Source: Bacillota bacterium
Lineage (GTDB): Bacteria; Bacillota; Clostridia; Acetivibrionales; DSM-1351
Length of the DNA: 64,000 bases
Direction of reading: 5' to 3'
Assembly: GCA_023393115.1 (NCBI GenBank)
Contig: JAEWMS010000052.1
Location: 1 to 64,000 of the forward strand
The position numbers and the translations under genes are program-made. This document shows positions 15,913-25,991 of the stretch, piece by piece; positions within the stretch are counted from its first letter, which is position 1, and every line of letters starts with the position of its first letter. Under the pieces are notes generated by a model that had not been told where the DNA came from, did no database searches, and saw only the letters and a program-made list of their open reading frames with translations.

Positions 15913-18462
15913 ATGACTCTAAAACATTGTGGAAAAATTATGGTTACAGTACTTATCTTATGTTTTATACTGTCAGCGACTTCATCTGTTTCAGCTGTCG
16001 ATATTCAGCATCAAAAAAGTGTTCTGATAATTCATTCTTATAATGAAGGAACTGATTGGACCAGTGAACAAAATGCCGGAATCATCAGTACTCTCGCTAA
16101 TTCTGACGACAATTTGGATATTAACGTTGAGTATCTGGACTGGAAAAACTATCCGACACTGGATAATCTGGAATCACTATATAGTCATTTTTTATTTAAA
16201 TATTTAAACAAAAAGCTAGATCTTGTTATAACTACAGATGATGCGGCCCTGTCCTTTGTATTGGATAACAGACAGGTCCTATTTTCCAATGCTCCGGTTG
16301 TTTTTTCGGGTATAAATCAGGAAAAGGTTGAGGAACTTAAACAAGTTTATTCCAATTTTACCGGAGTTGTCGAAGAAATTGATCCCACAGAAACGATTAA
16401 TATGGCATTAGAGATAAATCCCGATATAAAGAATGTATACCTGGTATACGACAATTCAGAAAGCGGTAAATCCACAGGTAAAATTATTACGAACAAAATA
16501 AATGAATTGTTCAAGGGACTAAAGGTTATCCCCGTGAATGACCTTGATTTTAACACGTTATTAGATACTGTAAGCCAACTGGACAATAATAGTATAGTGT
16601 TTTTTGCAACTTATTACAGCGACGCACTAGGTTCAATAATAAACTTCAATCTTGCGGCAAGGGAAATTAGCAGTCATAGTAGCGTTCCAATGTATCACCA
16701 ATATGAATTTGGTTTAAACAACGGTGCTATTGGTGGAAATCTACTCAGTGGAAGGCTATACGGAAATCATGCTGCAGAAATTGCTGTGCGTGTTTTAAAT
16801 GGGGAAAAGGCAGATGATATAGGAATTGTCTACAGACCTGCGGCCAGAAAGGTTTTTGATTATAAATTATTGAAAAAATTCAATATTCCCATTTCACGTA
16901 TTCCAGAAGATGCAGAATTAATAAACAAGCCCTTTTCTTTTTTCGAGACATACAAACTACTGGTAGGCGGAGTGCTTTCAGCATTTCTTATTCTAATTAT
17001 TTTTGTTTTAATTCTTTTAATGTATATCAGAAAAATCAGGAGAATTAGAAATGAACTGCGCATAAGTAATGAAGAACTTACTCAAACCTATGAAGAATTA
17101 GTTGCTACGGATGACGAGTTAAAGAATCAGCTCAAGGAAGTATCTGAAATTCAGAAGGAACTGGCTGAAAGCGAGGAGAAATATACATATCTGGCTCTTC
17201 ATGACGTTTTAACCGGTCTTCCAAACAGACGGTCACTTTTTGAGGATACAAAAAGAATATTTACAGATAGTAACCGGAAAGCTGCGCTTCTGTTCATTGA
17301 TATGGATAACTTCAAATATACCAACGACACAATGGGACACGAATTCGGGGATTTACTGATAAAAGAAGCCAGCAGTAGACTGGCACTGGATTTGTTCGAA
17401 AAAAGTACCCTGTACAGACTTGGTGGCGATGAATTTATTATTCTGGCAGAAGAGACCGGACAAGACAAGGCTGAACAGTTGACTTCCGATATATTGTACA
17501 GCTTTAAGGACAAATTCTATGTCAATAATATAGGACTTCACGTAAGTTTAAGTATTGGTATTGCAATGTATCCGGAGCACGGTAATAATATTGAGGACTT
17601 GATTAAGTCAGCGGATATCGCAATGTACAAGGCAAAAGAGTACGGCAAAAACAGATATGTCGTGTATGATAAAAGCATGAACAAGGATTTTTCAGAAAGA
17701 ATGACTTTAGAAAAATATCTGCATACCGCAATGGACAATAATGAGTTTGAGCTATATTATCAACCTCAGCTTGACATAAAAACAAACAAGGTTACAGGCC
17801 TTGAAGCACTATTAAGATGGAAGAGTCCGGAATTAGGATTTGTTTCTCCTGTCAAATTTATTAAAGTTGCAGAAGACACCCATTTGATAATTCAATTGGG
17901 TGAATGGGTACTTGTTCAGGCCTGCGATTTTCTCAGTCATTTACATAAGCAGGGTCTGACTCATATGACTGTTTCAGTTAATATCTCAACATTACAGATA
18001 TTCCAGGCCGATTTTAATTCTAAGGTGTTAAAAATTCTTGAATACTTTAAACTTGATCCACAATATCTAGAACTTGAAATAACTGAAACTGTTCTAATAG
18101 AGTCTTTTGATGTGGTATATAATAAATTAAAGCTGCTGAGGGAAAAGGGAATTGGTATTGCATTGGATGATTTTGGGAAAGGCTATTCATCATTAAGTTA
18201 CTTGAAACAGCTTCCGATTTCAACTTTAAAAATTGATAAAACTTTTATTGATAATGTCTCACTCATATCTGAAAATACAACCATAACCCGTCATATTATT
18301 AAAATGGGACGATCCATGGGAATGGCTGTGGTTGCTGAAGGTGTAGAGTATGATGAACAGTTGGAGTATTTGAAAAAATATGAATGTGATAAGATGCAGG
18401 GATATTTGTTCTCTAAACCTTTACCGAAGGATGATGTGGAGAAGCTTCTAAAGGGGCTGTAG
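15913..18462 (+). CDS. GGDEF-EAL protein with ABC-type periplasmic sensor domain
   Basis: An 849-residue membrane protein predicted to make and/or break cyclic di-GMP. An N-terminal signal is followed by an extracytoplasmic ABC_sub_bind-like domain (about residues 35-335; VLIIHSYNEGTDWT is typical). A membrane span near 345-372 and a coiled-coil of about 50 residues follow. The GGDEF motif is intact at 504-508, and the EAL motif at 631-633 is intact, as is DDFGKGYSS. Both catalytic halves thus look competent, so the net activity cannot be predicted. It is monocistronic, between its own promoter and a terminator. The sensed ligand is unknown. Confidence 0.92.
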   Translation: MTLKHCGKIMVTVLILCFILSATSSVSAVDIQHQKSVLIIHSYNEGTDWTSEQNAGIISTLANSDDNLDINVEYLDWKNYPTLDNLESLYSHFLFKYLNKKLDLVITTDDAALSFVLDNRQVLFSNAPVVFSGINQEKVEELKQVYSNFTGVVEEIDPTETINMALEINPDIKNVYLVYDNSESGKSTGKIITNKINELFKGLKVIPVNDLDFNTLLDTVSQLDNNSIVFFATYYSDALGSIINFNLAAREISSHSSVPMYHQYEFGLNNGAIGGNLLSGRLYGNHAAEIAVRVLNGEKADDIGIVYRPAARKVFDYKLLKKFNIPISRIPEDAELINKPFSFFETYKLLVGGVLSAFLILIIFVLILLMYIRKIRRIRNELRISNEELTQTYEELVATDDELKNQLKEVSEIQKELAESEEKYTYLALHDVLTGLPNRRSLFEDTKRIFTDSNRKAALLFIDMDNFKYTNDTMGHEFGDLLIKEASSRLALDLFEKSTLYRLGGDEFIILAEETGQDKAEQLTSDILYSFKDKFYVNNIGLHVSLSIGIAMYPEHGNNIEDLIKSADIAMYKAKEYGKNRYVVYDKSMNKDFSERMTLEKYLHTAMDNNEFELYYQPQLDIKTNKVTGLEALLRWKSPELGFVSPVKFIKVAEDTHLIIQLGEWVLVQACDFLSHLHKQGLTHMTVSVNISTLQIFQADFNSKVLKILEYFKLDPQYLELEITETVLIESFDVVYNKLKLLREKGIGIALDDFGKGYSSLSYLKQLPISTLKIDKTFIDNVSLISENTTITRHIIKMGRSMGMAVVAEGVEYDEQLEYLKKYECDKMQGYLFSKPLPKDDVEKLLKGL

Positions 18463-18505
18463 CCAGCTGATAAGTTTAATTTGATATATTTTTTGTCTCA
18501 AACAT

Positions 18506-18557
18506 AAAAATCCCGTGCCGTTTCAGAAATATATTTTCTTTAGCGGTACGGGATATT
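18506..18557. terminator. bidirectional terminator between convergent genes
   Basis: AATCCCGTGCCG and CGGTACGGGATATT form a long stem around a loop of about 23 bases, with A- and T-rich flanks. It separates the + strand GGDEF-EAL gene from the - strand flavin reductase-like gene, so it could serve both. Confidence 0.7.
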
Positions 18558-18590
18558 TAGTATTCGTTCTCAACTTTTATTGATCAATGT

Positions 18591-19100
18591 TTATTCTCTG
18601 ACCAATATTTTTGTAACTTCTGATATATAAAGAGTATGATGGTCGGAAGTGGGATAAAATTTGGAATTGAGCTCAGTATCTATAAAGCATTCGGGCTTGT
18701 ATTCCTGAGCATAGAGTTTTTTGCAAATAATAACGACTTTGGCTTCATCAAAATAGGAGACATTACCTTCGTGACGAAGGGTCAGTTGAGCCTTGCTTAT
18801 TTTATCCTCATCTCTTCCGGATACAGAACCAAGGTATCCCAATTGCTTCTTAAAACTATTGTCAAAAAAAGATAGTGAAAACATATCCGAACTATCAATA
18901 AATTCTTTAGTATAACGCTGTGGACGAATGACTACGAATGATACGTTTTTAGCCCACATAACGCCCAATCCTCCCCAGGAGGCCGTCATTGTGTTCACCT
19001 TGTCCTCTTTCTGTGCAGTTACCAGCATCCATTCATTTCCTATAACCCTAAAGGGACTTTGATCGAAGTTTTCCGGACTTAATTCTTTAAATATCTTCAT
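18591..19100 (-). CDS. flavin reductase-like FMN-binding split-barrel protein
   Basis: A 169-residue flavoprotein of the flavin reductase/flavoredoxin-like family. It has the family-typical N-terminal WMLVTAQKEDKVNTMTASWGG and VSFVVIRPQRYTKEFID segments that bind FMN, then FSLSFFD and GSVSGRDEDK. Such proteins supply or use reduced flavin; in some organisms they work with sulfonate monooxygenases, but this host seems anaerobic, so electron transfer is likelier. The start at 19100 is supported by AGGAG; an upstream in-frame ATG is not. It is upstream-adjacent to two sulfur-oxyanion exporters on the same strand. Confidence 0.85.
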   Translation of the reverse strand: MKIFKELSPENFDQSPFRVIGNEWMLVTAQKEDKVNTMTASWGGLGVMWAKNVSFVVIRPQRYTKEFIDSSDMFSLSFFDNSFKKQLGYLGSVSGRDEDKISKAQLTLRHEGNVSYFDEAKVVIICKKLYAQEYKPECFIDTELNSKFYPTSDHHTLYISEVTKILVRE

Positions 19101-19198
19101 AAATTCTCCTTTCAAAAGAATATTTCTTTATGGAAAAATATTTAATATATTCATTATAATATTATTTGCAAGCAATAAAAAGTTCTTAATTTATTCTA

Positions 19199-20014
19199 TT
19201 AACTAAATGACATAATCAGAATTCTAATTCCTACAATCCCCAGAGCCAATGCAAGACTTCTGACGATCCAACTTCCTTTAAGTTTTTTTGAAATTCGTGC
19301 TCCCAATTGGGCCCCAAACAAAACTCCGATAGACAACCCGATAGTTTGCATTATACCATTTATCAAAACACCCGTTGCCACATGAACTATACTGCCTGAT
19401 AAGGACATGGCTACCAGGACGAATTGGGATGTAGCGGTTGCGAGATGAACAGGAAAGTTAAGTATTTGTATCATTACAGGTACATGAATGATGCCGCCTC
19501 CAATACCCAGAAGGCTTGAAATATATCCGACAAGTACACTGATGGTGATTCCTAGCAGAGGATTATAGGAATAGGTATATACGACTCCTTCAATATCTGT
19601 AACTGATCGGGTTGTTTTCCCTTTAGAGGTCTTTCCACTTCTGTTTTTATTCTGAGGCCGAATAAAAAGGTAAATTGATCCAATCATTAAGAAAATACCA
19701 AATAGAAGATTAAAAGTATCTCGGGGTATCAATGATGTAGTCAGAGAACCAAGGATAGATCCAGGCAATGTAGCCACGGCAAGAATCAATCCCGATTTGT
19801 AATCAATTTTTTTCATTCTGGCATAAGCAACCGTACCTGACAATGAATTAAAAAATACTACTGCCAGAGAAACAGCCGTAATTGTTTCAGGACTCTTTTC
19901 AGGGTAAATAAGAAGCAGGATAGGAACCAGTATAAAGCCTCCTCCTGCTCCAATAAGAGTTCCAAAGGTTCCAACAATAAATCCAAGAGGAACAAGCCAG
20001 AAAAGCTGATACAT
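19199..20014 (-). CDS. TauE/SafE family sulfite or sulfonate exporter
   Basis: A 271-residue membrane protein with about eight hydrophobic segments and the family's repeated half: GTFGTLIGAGGGFILVP near the N-terminus and SSLLGIGGGIIHVP in the middle. TauE/SafE proteins are thought to export sulfite, sulfoacetate or related anions produced by organosulfur breakdown. The start at 20014 follows GGGAGG; a longer reading frame begins nine codons earlier without a good site. Its location a few kilobases from a putative sulfonate importer supports a sulfur role, though TauE proteins also move other anions. Confidence 0.9.
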   Translation of the reverse strand: MYQLFWLVPLGFIVGTFGTLIGAGGGFILVPILLLIYPEKSPETITAVSLAVVFFNSLSGTVAYARMKKIDYKSGLILAVATLPGSILGSLTTSLIPRDTFNLLFGIFLMIGSIYLFIRPQNKNRSGKTSKGKTTRSVTDIEGVVYTYSYNPLLGITISVLVGYISSLLGIGGGIIHVPVMIQILNFPVHLATATSQFVLVAMSLSGSIVHVATGVLINGIMQTIGLSIGVLFGAQLGARISKKLKGSWIVRSLALALGIVGIRILIMSFS

Positions 20015-20163
20015 AAGAACCTCCCTTACATAATCGTTCAAATACTCGAATATCCTCGCTCCTAAATATTTTAACTCACTAAAACTTTATTAATAGCTTG
20101 TGAACTTATCCAAATAATATTACTTGAAATAATTTCAGAAAAACAATTTCTTATAAAGATACG

Positions 20164-21171
20164 TTATATCTGACCTGTTAAAAACTGTACGGCAATGCTT
20201 GATACAGTTACTGTGACCCAGACCATTAACCCCAGTAATAATGGCTTAAACCCAGACTTCAACATTTCCCTGAAATCAGTACTAAGGCCAACTGCCGATA
20301 AAGCCATAACAATCAGAAATTTGCCTAAGGAGGATAGTAATACTGCTGTTGACCTGTCGATTATTTTTACCGTATATAACAGAGAAGCAGCCAGAAAACC
20401 TAAGATGAACCATGGGAAGACTTTTTTGAAGCTGTAATTTATATCATTCCCGGCTTTTTCGGCATTTCGTTTTCTCAGCAGAGTGATTGCTGCGAAGAAT
20501 AGCGATATTGGAATAATCATAGTTGTACGGGTGAGCTTTACAATAGTTGCATACTGTCCCGCAGCGCTGCTGAAGGCATATCCGGCAGCTACCACTGAAG
20601 AAGTATCATTAACAGCAGTACCTGCCCATAACCCAAAGGCTTTATCTGAAAAGCCCAGTATATGCCCCAACGGTGGAAAAATCAGCACTGCCACAACATT
20701 GAAGAAGAAAATTGTAGAAATTGAATAGGCAACTTCCTTTTCGTCTGCCTCGATTATGGGCGAAATGGCAGCAATAGCCGAGCCTCCACAGATTGCTGTT
20801 CCTACTCCTATAAGTGTGGTCAGGTTACTAGGCACATTTAGTAATTTCCCTAAAACATATGCTGATATAAATGCCATAGAAAGTGTAATAATCATAACAA
20901 AGAATGATTCCATTCCTGTCTTCACTACCTGGGTTAGACTTAAACCTGCACCTAAAAGAATTATTGCATATTGAAGAATTTTTTTAGACGTAAACTTAAT
21001 TCCTGCCTTTGTACAGTTAGGCTTTCCAAAGAAATTGTTTACTATAATCCCCAATGCAATCCCGAAAACAGGACCGCCTATCAAAGGATATAGAACTCCA
21101 AGCCAGTTTGCCACTAGTGCGATTAATAATGAAAATGTTATTCCCGCGAAATTCTTTCTTAACCAGTACAT
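20164..21171 (-). CDS. YeiH family putative sulfate/sulfite exporter
   Basis: A 335-residue membrane protein of the YeiH (UPF0324) family, with about ten membrane segments. Typical motifs are GGPVFGIALGI, GVGTAICGGSAIAA and TAVNDTSSVVAAG. YeiH is linked in several bacteria to sulfur oxyanion export, mostly by genetics rather than transport assays. I chose the start at 21171 because AAAGGAG lies upstream; the longer frame to 21240 has no good site and overlaps the intergenic promoter region. The divergent LysR gene lies 135 bases away, the same arrangement as yeiE-yeiH in enterobacteria. Confidence 0.9.
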   Translation of the reverse strand: MYWLRKNFAGITFSLLIALVANWLGVLYPLIGGPVFGIALGIIVNNFFGKPNCTKAGIKFTSKKILQYAIILLGAGLSLTQVVKTGMESFFVMIITLSMAFISAYVLGKLLNVPSNLTTLIGVGTAICGGSAIAAISPIIEADEKEVAYSISTIFFFNVVAVLIFPPLGHILGFSDKAFGLWAGTAVNDTSSVVAAGYAFSSAAGQYATIVKLTRTTMIIPISLFFAAITLLRKRNAEKAGNDINYSFKKVFPWFILGFLAASLLYTVKIIDRSTAVLLSSLGKFLIVMALSAVGLSTDFREMLKSGFKPLLLGLMVWVTVTVSSIAVQFLTGQI

Positions 21172-21306
21172 ATATAGCTCCTTTATATTACCATGCAAAT
21201 TATATAAGGATATTTTAAAACCAACATTACATAAATACAAATAATGATTTATTATGTTAATATAAAAATAGTTTATAGATGGTTAAAAAATTGGACTGGT
21301 GAGGAT

Positions 21307-22203
21307 ATGATTGATTCAAAGCTTGTAACTTTTATATATGTCGCAAAAATAAAAAATTATACCAAAACTGCCGAAGAGCTGAATATGACTCAGCCCGCGG
21401 TAACACATCACATAAAGCAGCTGGAGGATTATTACAGGGTTAAGCTCATTCATAAAAAGGGAAGACAGCTATCACTAACAGAAGAGGGAGAGCTACTGTT
21501 AAAATATGCAAAGGGCCTTGAAGCAAGTTCCATGGTCTTTGAGAGAACATTGCTAAACAAATCATCATTAATAAAAAGGTATAATATTGGTGCAACACTG
21601 ACAATTGGTGAATTCATACTTCCCAGATTATTGGGTGACCATAAAAAGCAGCATGAAAATATCGATATAATAATGCATGTTCATAATCTTGAAGAAATCA
21701 CTATGAGACTTGGATTGGGTGAATTTGATCTGGGAATTGTTGAAGGACCTTTTGATAAAAGTAAATTCAAAAATCAGAAACTACAGGACGATGAACTTGT
21801 GTTGGCCGTATCACCTCAAAGCACCTTCGCCTCATATCCGGAGGTAGAAATAAGCGAAATCATAAATAACGGAAAACTGATCATGCGTGAGAAAGGTTCA
21901 GGTACAAGATTGATTTTTGAAAATAAGCTACTTGAACTGGGAATAAATCTTCAAGAAGTAAAAACATACATGGAGGTAGGTAGTATAGGAGCAATTAAAT
22001 CTCTTGTAAAGGCAAACCTGGGATATACAGTTATTTCTAGGGAGGCTGTAAAATCGGAGGTAGAGGCTGGAACACTGAAGATTATTCCCATACAGGGTGT
22101 AAAAATAATGAGAGAATTCAATTTTATTTATACCGATAACTCCCAGGTAGAATTTGTTCAAAGTTTTATTGAATTTATCATTGAGGAAATAGGGAAAAAC
22201 TAG
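21307..22203 (+). CDS. LysR family transcriptional regulator, YeiE/CysL-like
   Basis: A 298-residue LysR regulator. The winged helix-turn-helix is in residues 1-60 (KNYTKTAEELNMTQPAVTHH), followed by an effector domain starting around residue 88. Position beside and divergent from the YeiH-type gene suggests that it controls that exporter, as YeiE does for yeiH and as CysL controls sulfite genes in Bacillus. ATG 21307 follows GGTGAGGAT; the in-frame upstream ATG has no site. The ligand is not determinable from the sequence, but a sulfur compound is a fair inference. Confidence 0.9.
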   Translation: MIDSKLVTFIYVAKIKNYTKTAEELNMTQPAVTHHIKQLEDYYRVKLIHKKGRQLSLTEEGELLLKYAKGLEASSMVFERTLLNKSSLIKRYNIGATLTIGEFILPRLLGDHKKQHENIDIIMHVHNLEEITMRLGLGEFDLGIVEGPFDKSKFKNQKLQDDELVLAVSPQSTFASYPEVEISEIINNGKLIMREKGSGTRLIFENKLLELGINLQEVKTYMEVGSIGAIKSLVKANLGYTVISREAVKSEVEAGTLKIIPIQGVKIMREFNFIYTDNSQVEFVQSFIEFIIEEIGKN

Positions 22204-22403
22204 TCTTTTTCTTGAGTCAGTAGTAATTGTCTATATCTTATCCATATAGAATTTATGAGATTTACTAAAAAATAATCACATAAAATAGTATTTTGAATAG
22301 TATATATTATAATATTTGAATATAACGATTGACAGATAAACTGAACAGAACTATAATACTCTATAACAAATTGCGTTTATTTTATATGTTGGAGGAAATA
22401 TAT

Positions 22404-22754
22404 ATGTCAGCAATCAAAGCAAAAAATAATTATACCGGGCAGGGCGGATGTCAGAGAATGAATTGTGCACAAGCAGTAATGAGTGCATTTAAAGAAGATT
22501 TTAACATAGGTGAAGAAATTATTGAGGCATTTAAAAGTTATGGCGGAGGAAGAGCACCGGAAGGTTTGTGCGGTGCATATTACGCTGTTAAATCCATCCT
22601 AAGTAAACAAGATCCATCTAAGTTGGAGGAGTTGGAGAAGCATTTTCTTGAGCATGCAGGTGCGTTGGAGTGCAGCAATATAAAAGGTCTTAAAAAGCTC
22701 TCCTGTGTTGGCTGCGTTGAAAAAAGCTCTGAGTTTTTAGAAAAACTTGGTTAA
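22404..22754 (+). CDS. C_GCAxxG_C_C family putative redox-active protein
   Basis: A 116-residue Cys-rich protein. Cys residues appear in GGCQRMNCAQAV, in GLCGAYYA, in LECSNIKG and in the CVGC pair near the end. This matches the C_GCAxxG_C_C family, whose role is unknown but which is often found near redox or metal genes in anaerobes. TTGGAGG precedes ATG 22404. The next gene starts one base after its stop, so they are translationally linked. Confidence 0.8.
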   Translation: MSAIKAKNNYTGQGGCQRMNCAQAVMSAFKEDFNIGEEIIEAFKSYGGGRAPEGLCGAYYAVKSILSKQDPSKLEELEKHFLEHAGALECSNIKGLKKLSCVGCVEKSSEFLEKLG

Positions 22755-22755
22755 T

Positions 22756-23205
22756 ATGAAAAAAATAATAGTTGTTATTATACTTCTTTTGGGTATTATA
22801 AATACTGCTTGCGGTAAAAAGGAGAAAGTTTTGTCCCTGGCGGAAAGTAAAAATACGGCATCGGTACAAACCGGGTCAACAAAGGAGCTAATTAGAATGG
22901 AGATAAAACCTGAAGAGGCAAAAGCACGCCTTGATAAAGGCGAAAATATCATTCTATTGGATGTACGTACTGAAGAGGAATACAATGAAAAACGTATTCC
23001 AAACAGTATTCTGATTCCTGTTGAAGGTATTGATAAAGACGCACCAGCTAAGCTTACTGACAAAAATGCAACTATTTTTGTCTATTGCAGGAGCGGAAGA
23101 CGAAGCGCAATAGCTGTCGAAGTACTTACTCTTATGGGATATGCAAATGTGTATGACTTGGGAGGGTTGAACGATTGGCCCTACGAAACAGTAAGTGGTA
23201 AATAA
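22756..23205 (+). CDS. rhodanese-domain lipoprotein
   Basis: A 149-residue exported protein. A signal peptide of about 18 residues ends INTAC, a somewhat atypical lipobox. A single rhodanese domain follows, with the active-site loop VYCRSGRRSA holding the catalytic Cys and the family-typical LLDVRTEEEY. Rhodaneses carry persulfide sulfur, so this may handle sulfane sulfur outside the membrane. It directly follows the Cys-rich gene with no own clear ribosome site. A terminator follows at 23259. Confidence 0.85.
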   Translation: MKKIIVVIILLLGIINTACGKKEKVLSLAESKNTASVQTGSTKELIRMEIKPEEAKARLDKGENIILLDVRTEEEYNEKRIPNSILIPVEGIDKDAPAKLTDKNATIFVYCRSGRRSAIAVEVLTLMGYANVYDLGGLNDWPYETVSGK

Positions 23206-23258
23206 CTTTTCCAAACTTATACCAAATAAAATATTTAAGAGATGATAAGATATTTAAG

Positions 23259-23296
23259 AGAAATGAGTATTCACAAATTGTTAATACTCATTTCTT
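23259..23296. terminator. bidirectional terminator
   Basis: AGAAATGAGTATT and AATACTCATTTCTT form an 11-13 pair stem with an 11-base loop. It sits between the convergent rhodanese and WG-repeat genes and can serve both. Confidence 0.75.
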
Positions 23297-23298
23297 GT

Positions 23299-24687
23299 CT
23301 ATCCTTGGGATTTCCATACAACTTTACCAGATGTATTAATGTAAGCGGCCCAAAGCTGATCAACAGGTTTAGCCTTGACATCATAAGTGGCAAGCGCGAG
23401 ACCATTATTAAAATCAGTTGTCATTTTATAAGTAGGCTTTACTACATAAGCACCTTTTGAATTAATAAAGCCCCATTTACCATTAATTTTTACTGCTGCT
23501 AAGCCATTATTAAAGTCACCAACTTCATCAAATTTAGGTAAAATTGCTATTTTGCCCTTTTTATCAATAAAGCCCCATTTATTCACTCCAAAATCATCTG
23601 CAACTAATACTGCAGCGAATCCCTGCTTAAAGCTACGAGCATCTGAAAAAACAAAGTCAGTTAGCTTATTATTTTTTGCATTAATAAATCCCCAACTGTC
23701 ATTTTTACATACGGCAGAATAACCTTCTTGGAAATACTGAATCTGTGTATACTGTGGTTCAATAATTGTTTCTCCATTTTTATTTATAAAGCCATATAAA
23801 GCTGAGCCAGCAAATATAGGCTTATTTGTATTAAAAATTTTGCGGATAAACATTGCTGAGCTAAGGGGGAAACTATCATTAAAATATGTAAAATCATATT
23901 CTATATTAAGTACACCTTTATTTGAAACCGAAAAAAAATCATTTATAACAGCTATTGGAGCATATCCATTAATAAAATCTCCAGCACTATCATATTTAAA
24001 TTTAATTACCTCATTACCTTTCTGATCAATAAAACCTGCTTTAATTTTTCCGTTTTCATCATAGATAGAGACAGCCGCAAGTCCTTCAGAAAAGCTCGAG
24101 GCCTTAACATATTTTTGTTCTATAACTGAATTTCCGTTTTTATCAATAAAACCGTATTTTGAATATGTAAGACCATATTGATCCCTACTGGCAAAGAGTA
24201 GCAAGTCCTGCGATATTGGACCAACGTCATCCGTAGCAGGTTTTATAAATAAAACAGTACCTTTCTTATTAATATACACCTTGTTTTTGGTTGAAGTATT
24301 GCCTACTTTTGTAGTAGTTTCTACCTGACATACACCGTCCTTAAATTGAGATGGTTTATCAATATATGCATTCTCAAACAATACCTTTCCAGTTGTATCT
24401 ATCAGCTGCCACTTATGAGAAGTTCTCCCCACTGAACTTACTGGTGTATCACTCACCCACGCAACTCCATCTGAAAATGGATATACCACAATGTATTTAG
24501 GTTTGATAATAATCTTGCCACTCTGATTAATAAAGCCACATAGTCTGGTTCCATTCTTTTGAAGATTCCAAATGGGAAATAGCTGCTGACTTGTGGAGCT
24601 TGCTTGTTCTGCGAAAACAACTCCAAATATTTGGGTTGCAATTGAAATAGCTAATATAAAACAAAAGACTTTTAAGCGTGATTTCAC
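23299..24687 (-). CDS. secreted WG-repeat protein
   Basis: A 462-residue protein with a clear signal peptide (about 27 residues, ending VVFAEQ) and at least seven WG-type repeats of the pattern GFINxxGxxIIxPxY, such as YGFIDKNGNSVIEQKY and KWGFINSKGAYVVKPTY. WG repeats are common in clostridial exported proteins; their function is unknown, although they resemble other beta-repeat binding surfaces. No catalytic motif or anchor is visible. It is monocistronic and starts at an ATG with AGGAGGG upstream. Confidence 0.88.
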   Translation of the reverse strand: MKSRLKVFCFILAISIATQIFGVVFAEQASSTSQQLFPIWNLQKNGTRLCGFINQSGKIIIKPKYIVVYPFSDGVAWVSDTPVSSVGRTSHKWQLIDTTGKVLFENAYIDKPSQFKDGVCQVETTTKVGNTSTKNKVYINKKGTVLFIKPATDDVGPISQDLLLFASRDQYGLTYSKYGFIDKNGNSVIEQKYVKASSFSEGLAAVSIYDENGKIKAGFIDQKGNEVIKFKYDSAGDFINGYAPIAVINDFFSVSNKGVLNIEYDFTYFNDSFPLSSAMFIRKIFNTNKPIFAGSALYGFINKNGETIIEPQYTQIQYFQEGYSAVCKNDSWGFINAKNNKLTDFVFSDARSFKQGFAAVLVADDFGVNKWGFIDKKGKIAILPKFDEVGDFNNGLAAVKINGKWGFINSKGAYVVKPTYKMTTDFNNGLALATYDVKAKPVDQLWAAYINTSGKVVWKSQG

Positions 24688-24922
24688 TATACTGCCCTCC
24701 TGTAATAAATCAAATGTAACCTTTCTACAATGATACTATTTTTGATATGTTGGTGATTTTCATCTTTTTACTGTAACATATTTTGGGATTATATTCAAAT
24801 TGATTCATAATATTACATATGATTAATTTTGAAAATTCCAAATCCCGTAGCGAATACATTGAAAATATGACATGGTGGTGTCAGCTTTTAATGATATAAT
24901 TTAAGTGGAGGGAATAGGGCTT

Positions 24923-25822
24923 ATGCAGATTAACAGGTTGTTTGAAATAGTATATATTTTACTGGACAAAAAAATAATTACAGCAAAGGAGTTGGCTGAA
25001 CGCTTTGAAGTCTCCATAAGAACTATATATAGAGATATTGATGTGCTGTCTGAAGCCGGAATACCAGTTTATATGAGCAAGGGAAAGGGCGGGGGAATCA
25101 GCATTCTTGACAATTATGTTCTGAATAAGTCCATATTGTCGGACTCCGAACAAAATGAAATACTTGCTGCCCTGCAAAGTCTGAATGCTATTCATTATCC
25201 TGATGTAGATAACGTAATATCAAAATTAGGACTACTGTTTAACAAGGATAACTATAACTGGATTGATGTGGACTTTTCACACTGGGGTGAAACCAACAAG
25301 GAAAAATTCAATCTTATAAAAACTGCAATTTTGAAAAAGAAAGTAATTACCTTCGATTATTTCAGTTCATATGGTCAGAATACCAAGCGGAAAGCAGAAC
25401 CCATACAGCTCTGGTTTAAGGATAAGACATGGTATTTGAAAGCTTATTGTCTGACAAAGCAGGCTTTCAGAATTTTCAAGCTGACTAGAATGAAGGCTGT
25501 TGAGCTTACTGACTGCTCAATTCAGAAAAGAACCTTTGAAGAATCCTCCTTTTACTCAGGCAGGGAGGAAAACTATAGAATCGTTGATTTAAAGCTTCAC
25601 CTGGACCAATCGGTGGCCTATCGTGTTTATGACGAATTTAACGAAAACTCTATAATCAGAAATGAAGACGGAAGCTTTGAGGTCACAGTTTCGTATCCCG
25701 AAAATGATTGGTTATACGGATATATAATGTCCTTTGGATGTGCAGCGAAAGTGTTGGAACCGGCATATGTACGGGATATAGTTGTAAACAGACTTCGAGA
25801 AACCCTCAGGGAGTATGAGTAG
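24923..25822 (+). CDS. YafY-type HTH and WYL domain transcriptional regulator
   Basis: A 299-residue DNA-binding regulator. Residues 1-60 carry a DeoR-like helix-turn-helix (ITAKELAERFEVSIRTIYRD) and the following GIPVYMSKGKGGGISIL wing. The WYL domain spans roughly 130-215, with the marker in KDKTWYLKAYC, and a C-terminal WCX-like extension follows. Such proteins sense ligands such as nucleotides or DNA ends, often controlling adjacent genes. The GyrI-like gene lies 169 bases downstream and is a plausible target. ATG 24923 is preferred to the GTG at 24905 because the purine-rich GGAGGG lies between them. Confidence 0.88.
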   Translation: MQINRLFEIVYILLDKKIITAKELAERFEVSIRTIYRDIDVLSEAGIPVYMSKGKGGGISILDNYVLNKSILSDSEQNEILAALQSLNAIHYPDVDNVISKLGLLFNKDNYNWIDVDFSHWGETNKEKFNLIKTAILKKKVITFDYFSSYGQNTKRKAEPIQLWFKDKTWYLKAYCLTKQAFRIFKLTRMKAVELTDCSIQKRTFEESSFYSGREENYRIVDLKLHLDQSVAYRVYDEFNENSIIRNEDGSFEVTVSYPENDWLYGYIMSFGCAAKVLEPAYVRDIVVNRLRETLREYE

Positions 25823-25991
25823 GTAATGAAATTTATTTCTTTAAGCCTAACCTACTATTTTTCATATAAAACTCAATATAATATGACACACTTATGTCAT
25901 GTTTTGAGTGTTATCCTTTTAGTATAAAAATAAGTGTAAATGGTGTCAGAATAACACCACTACATCTATAACGTTAAAAGGAGTGTATTTA

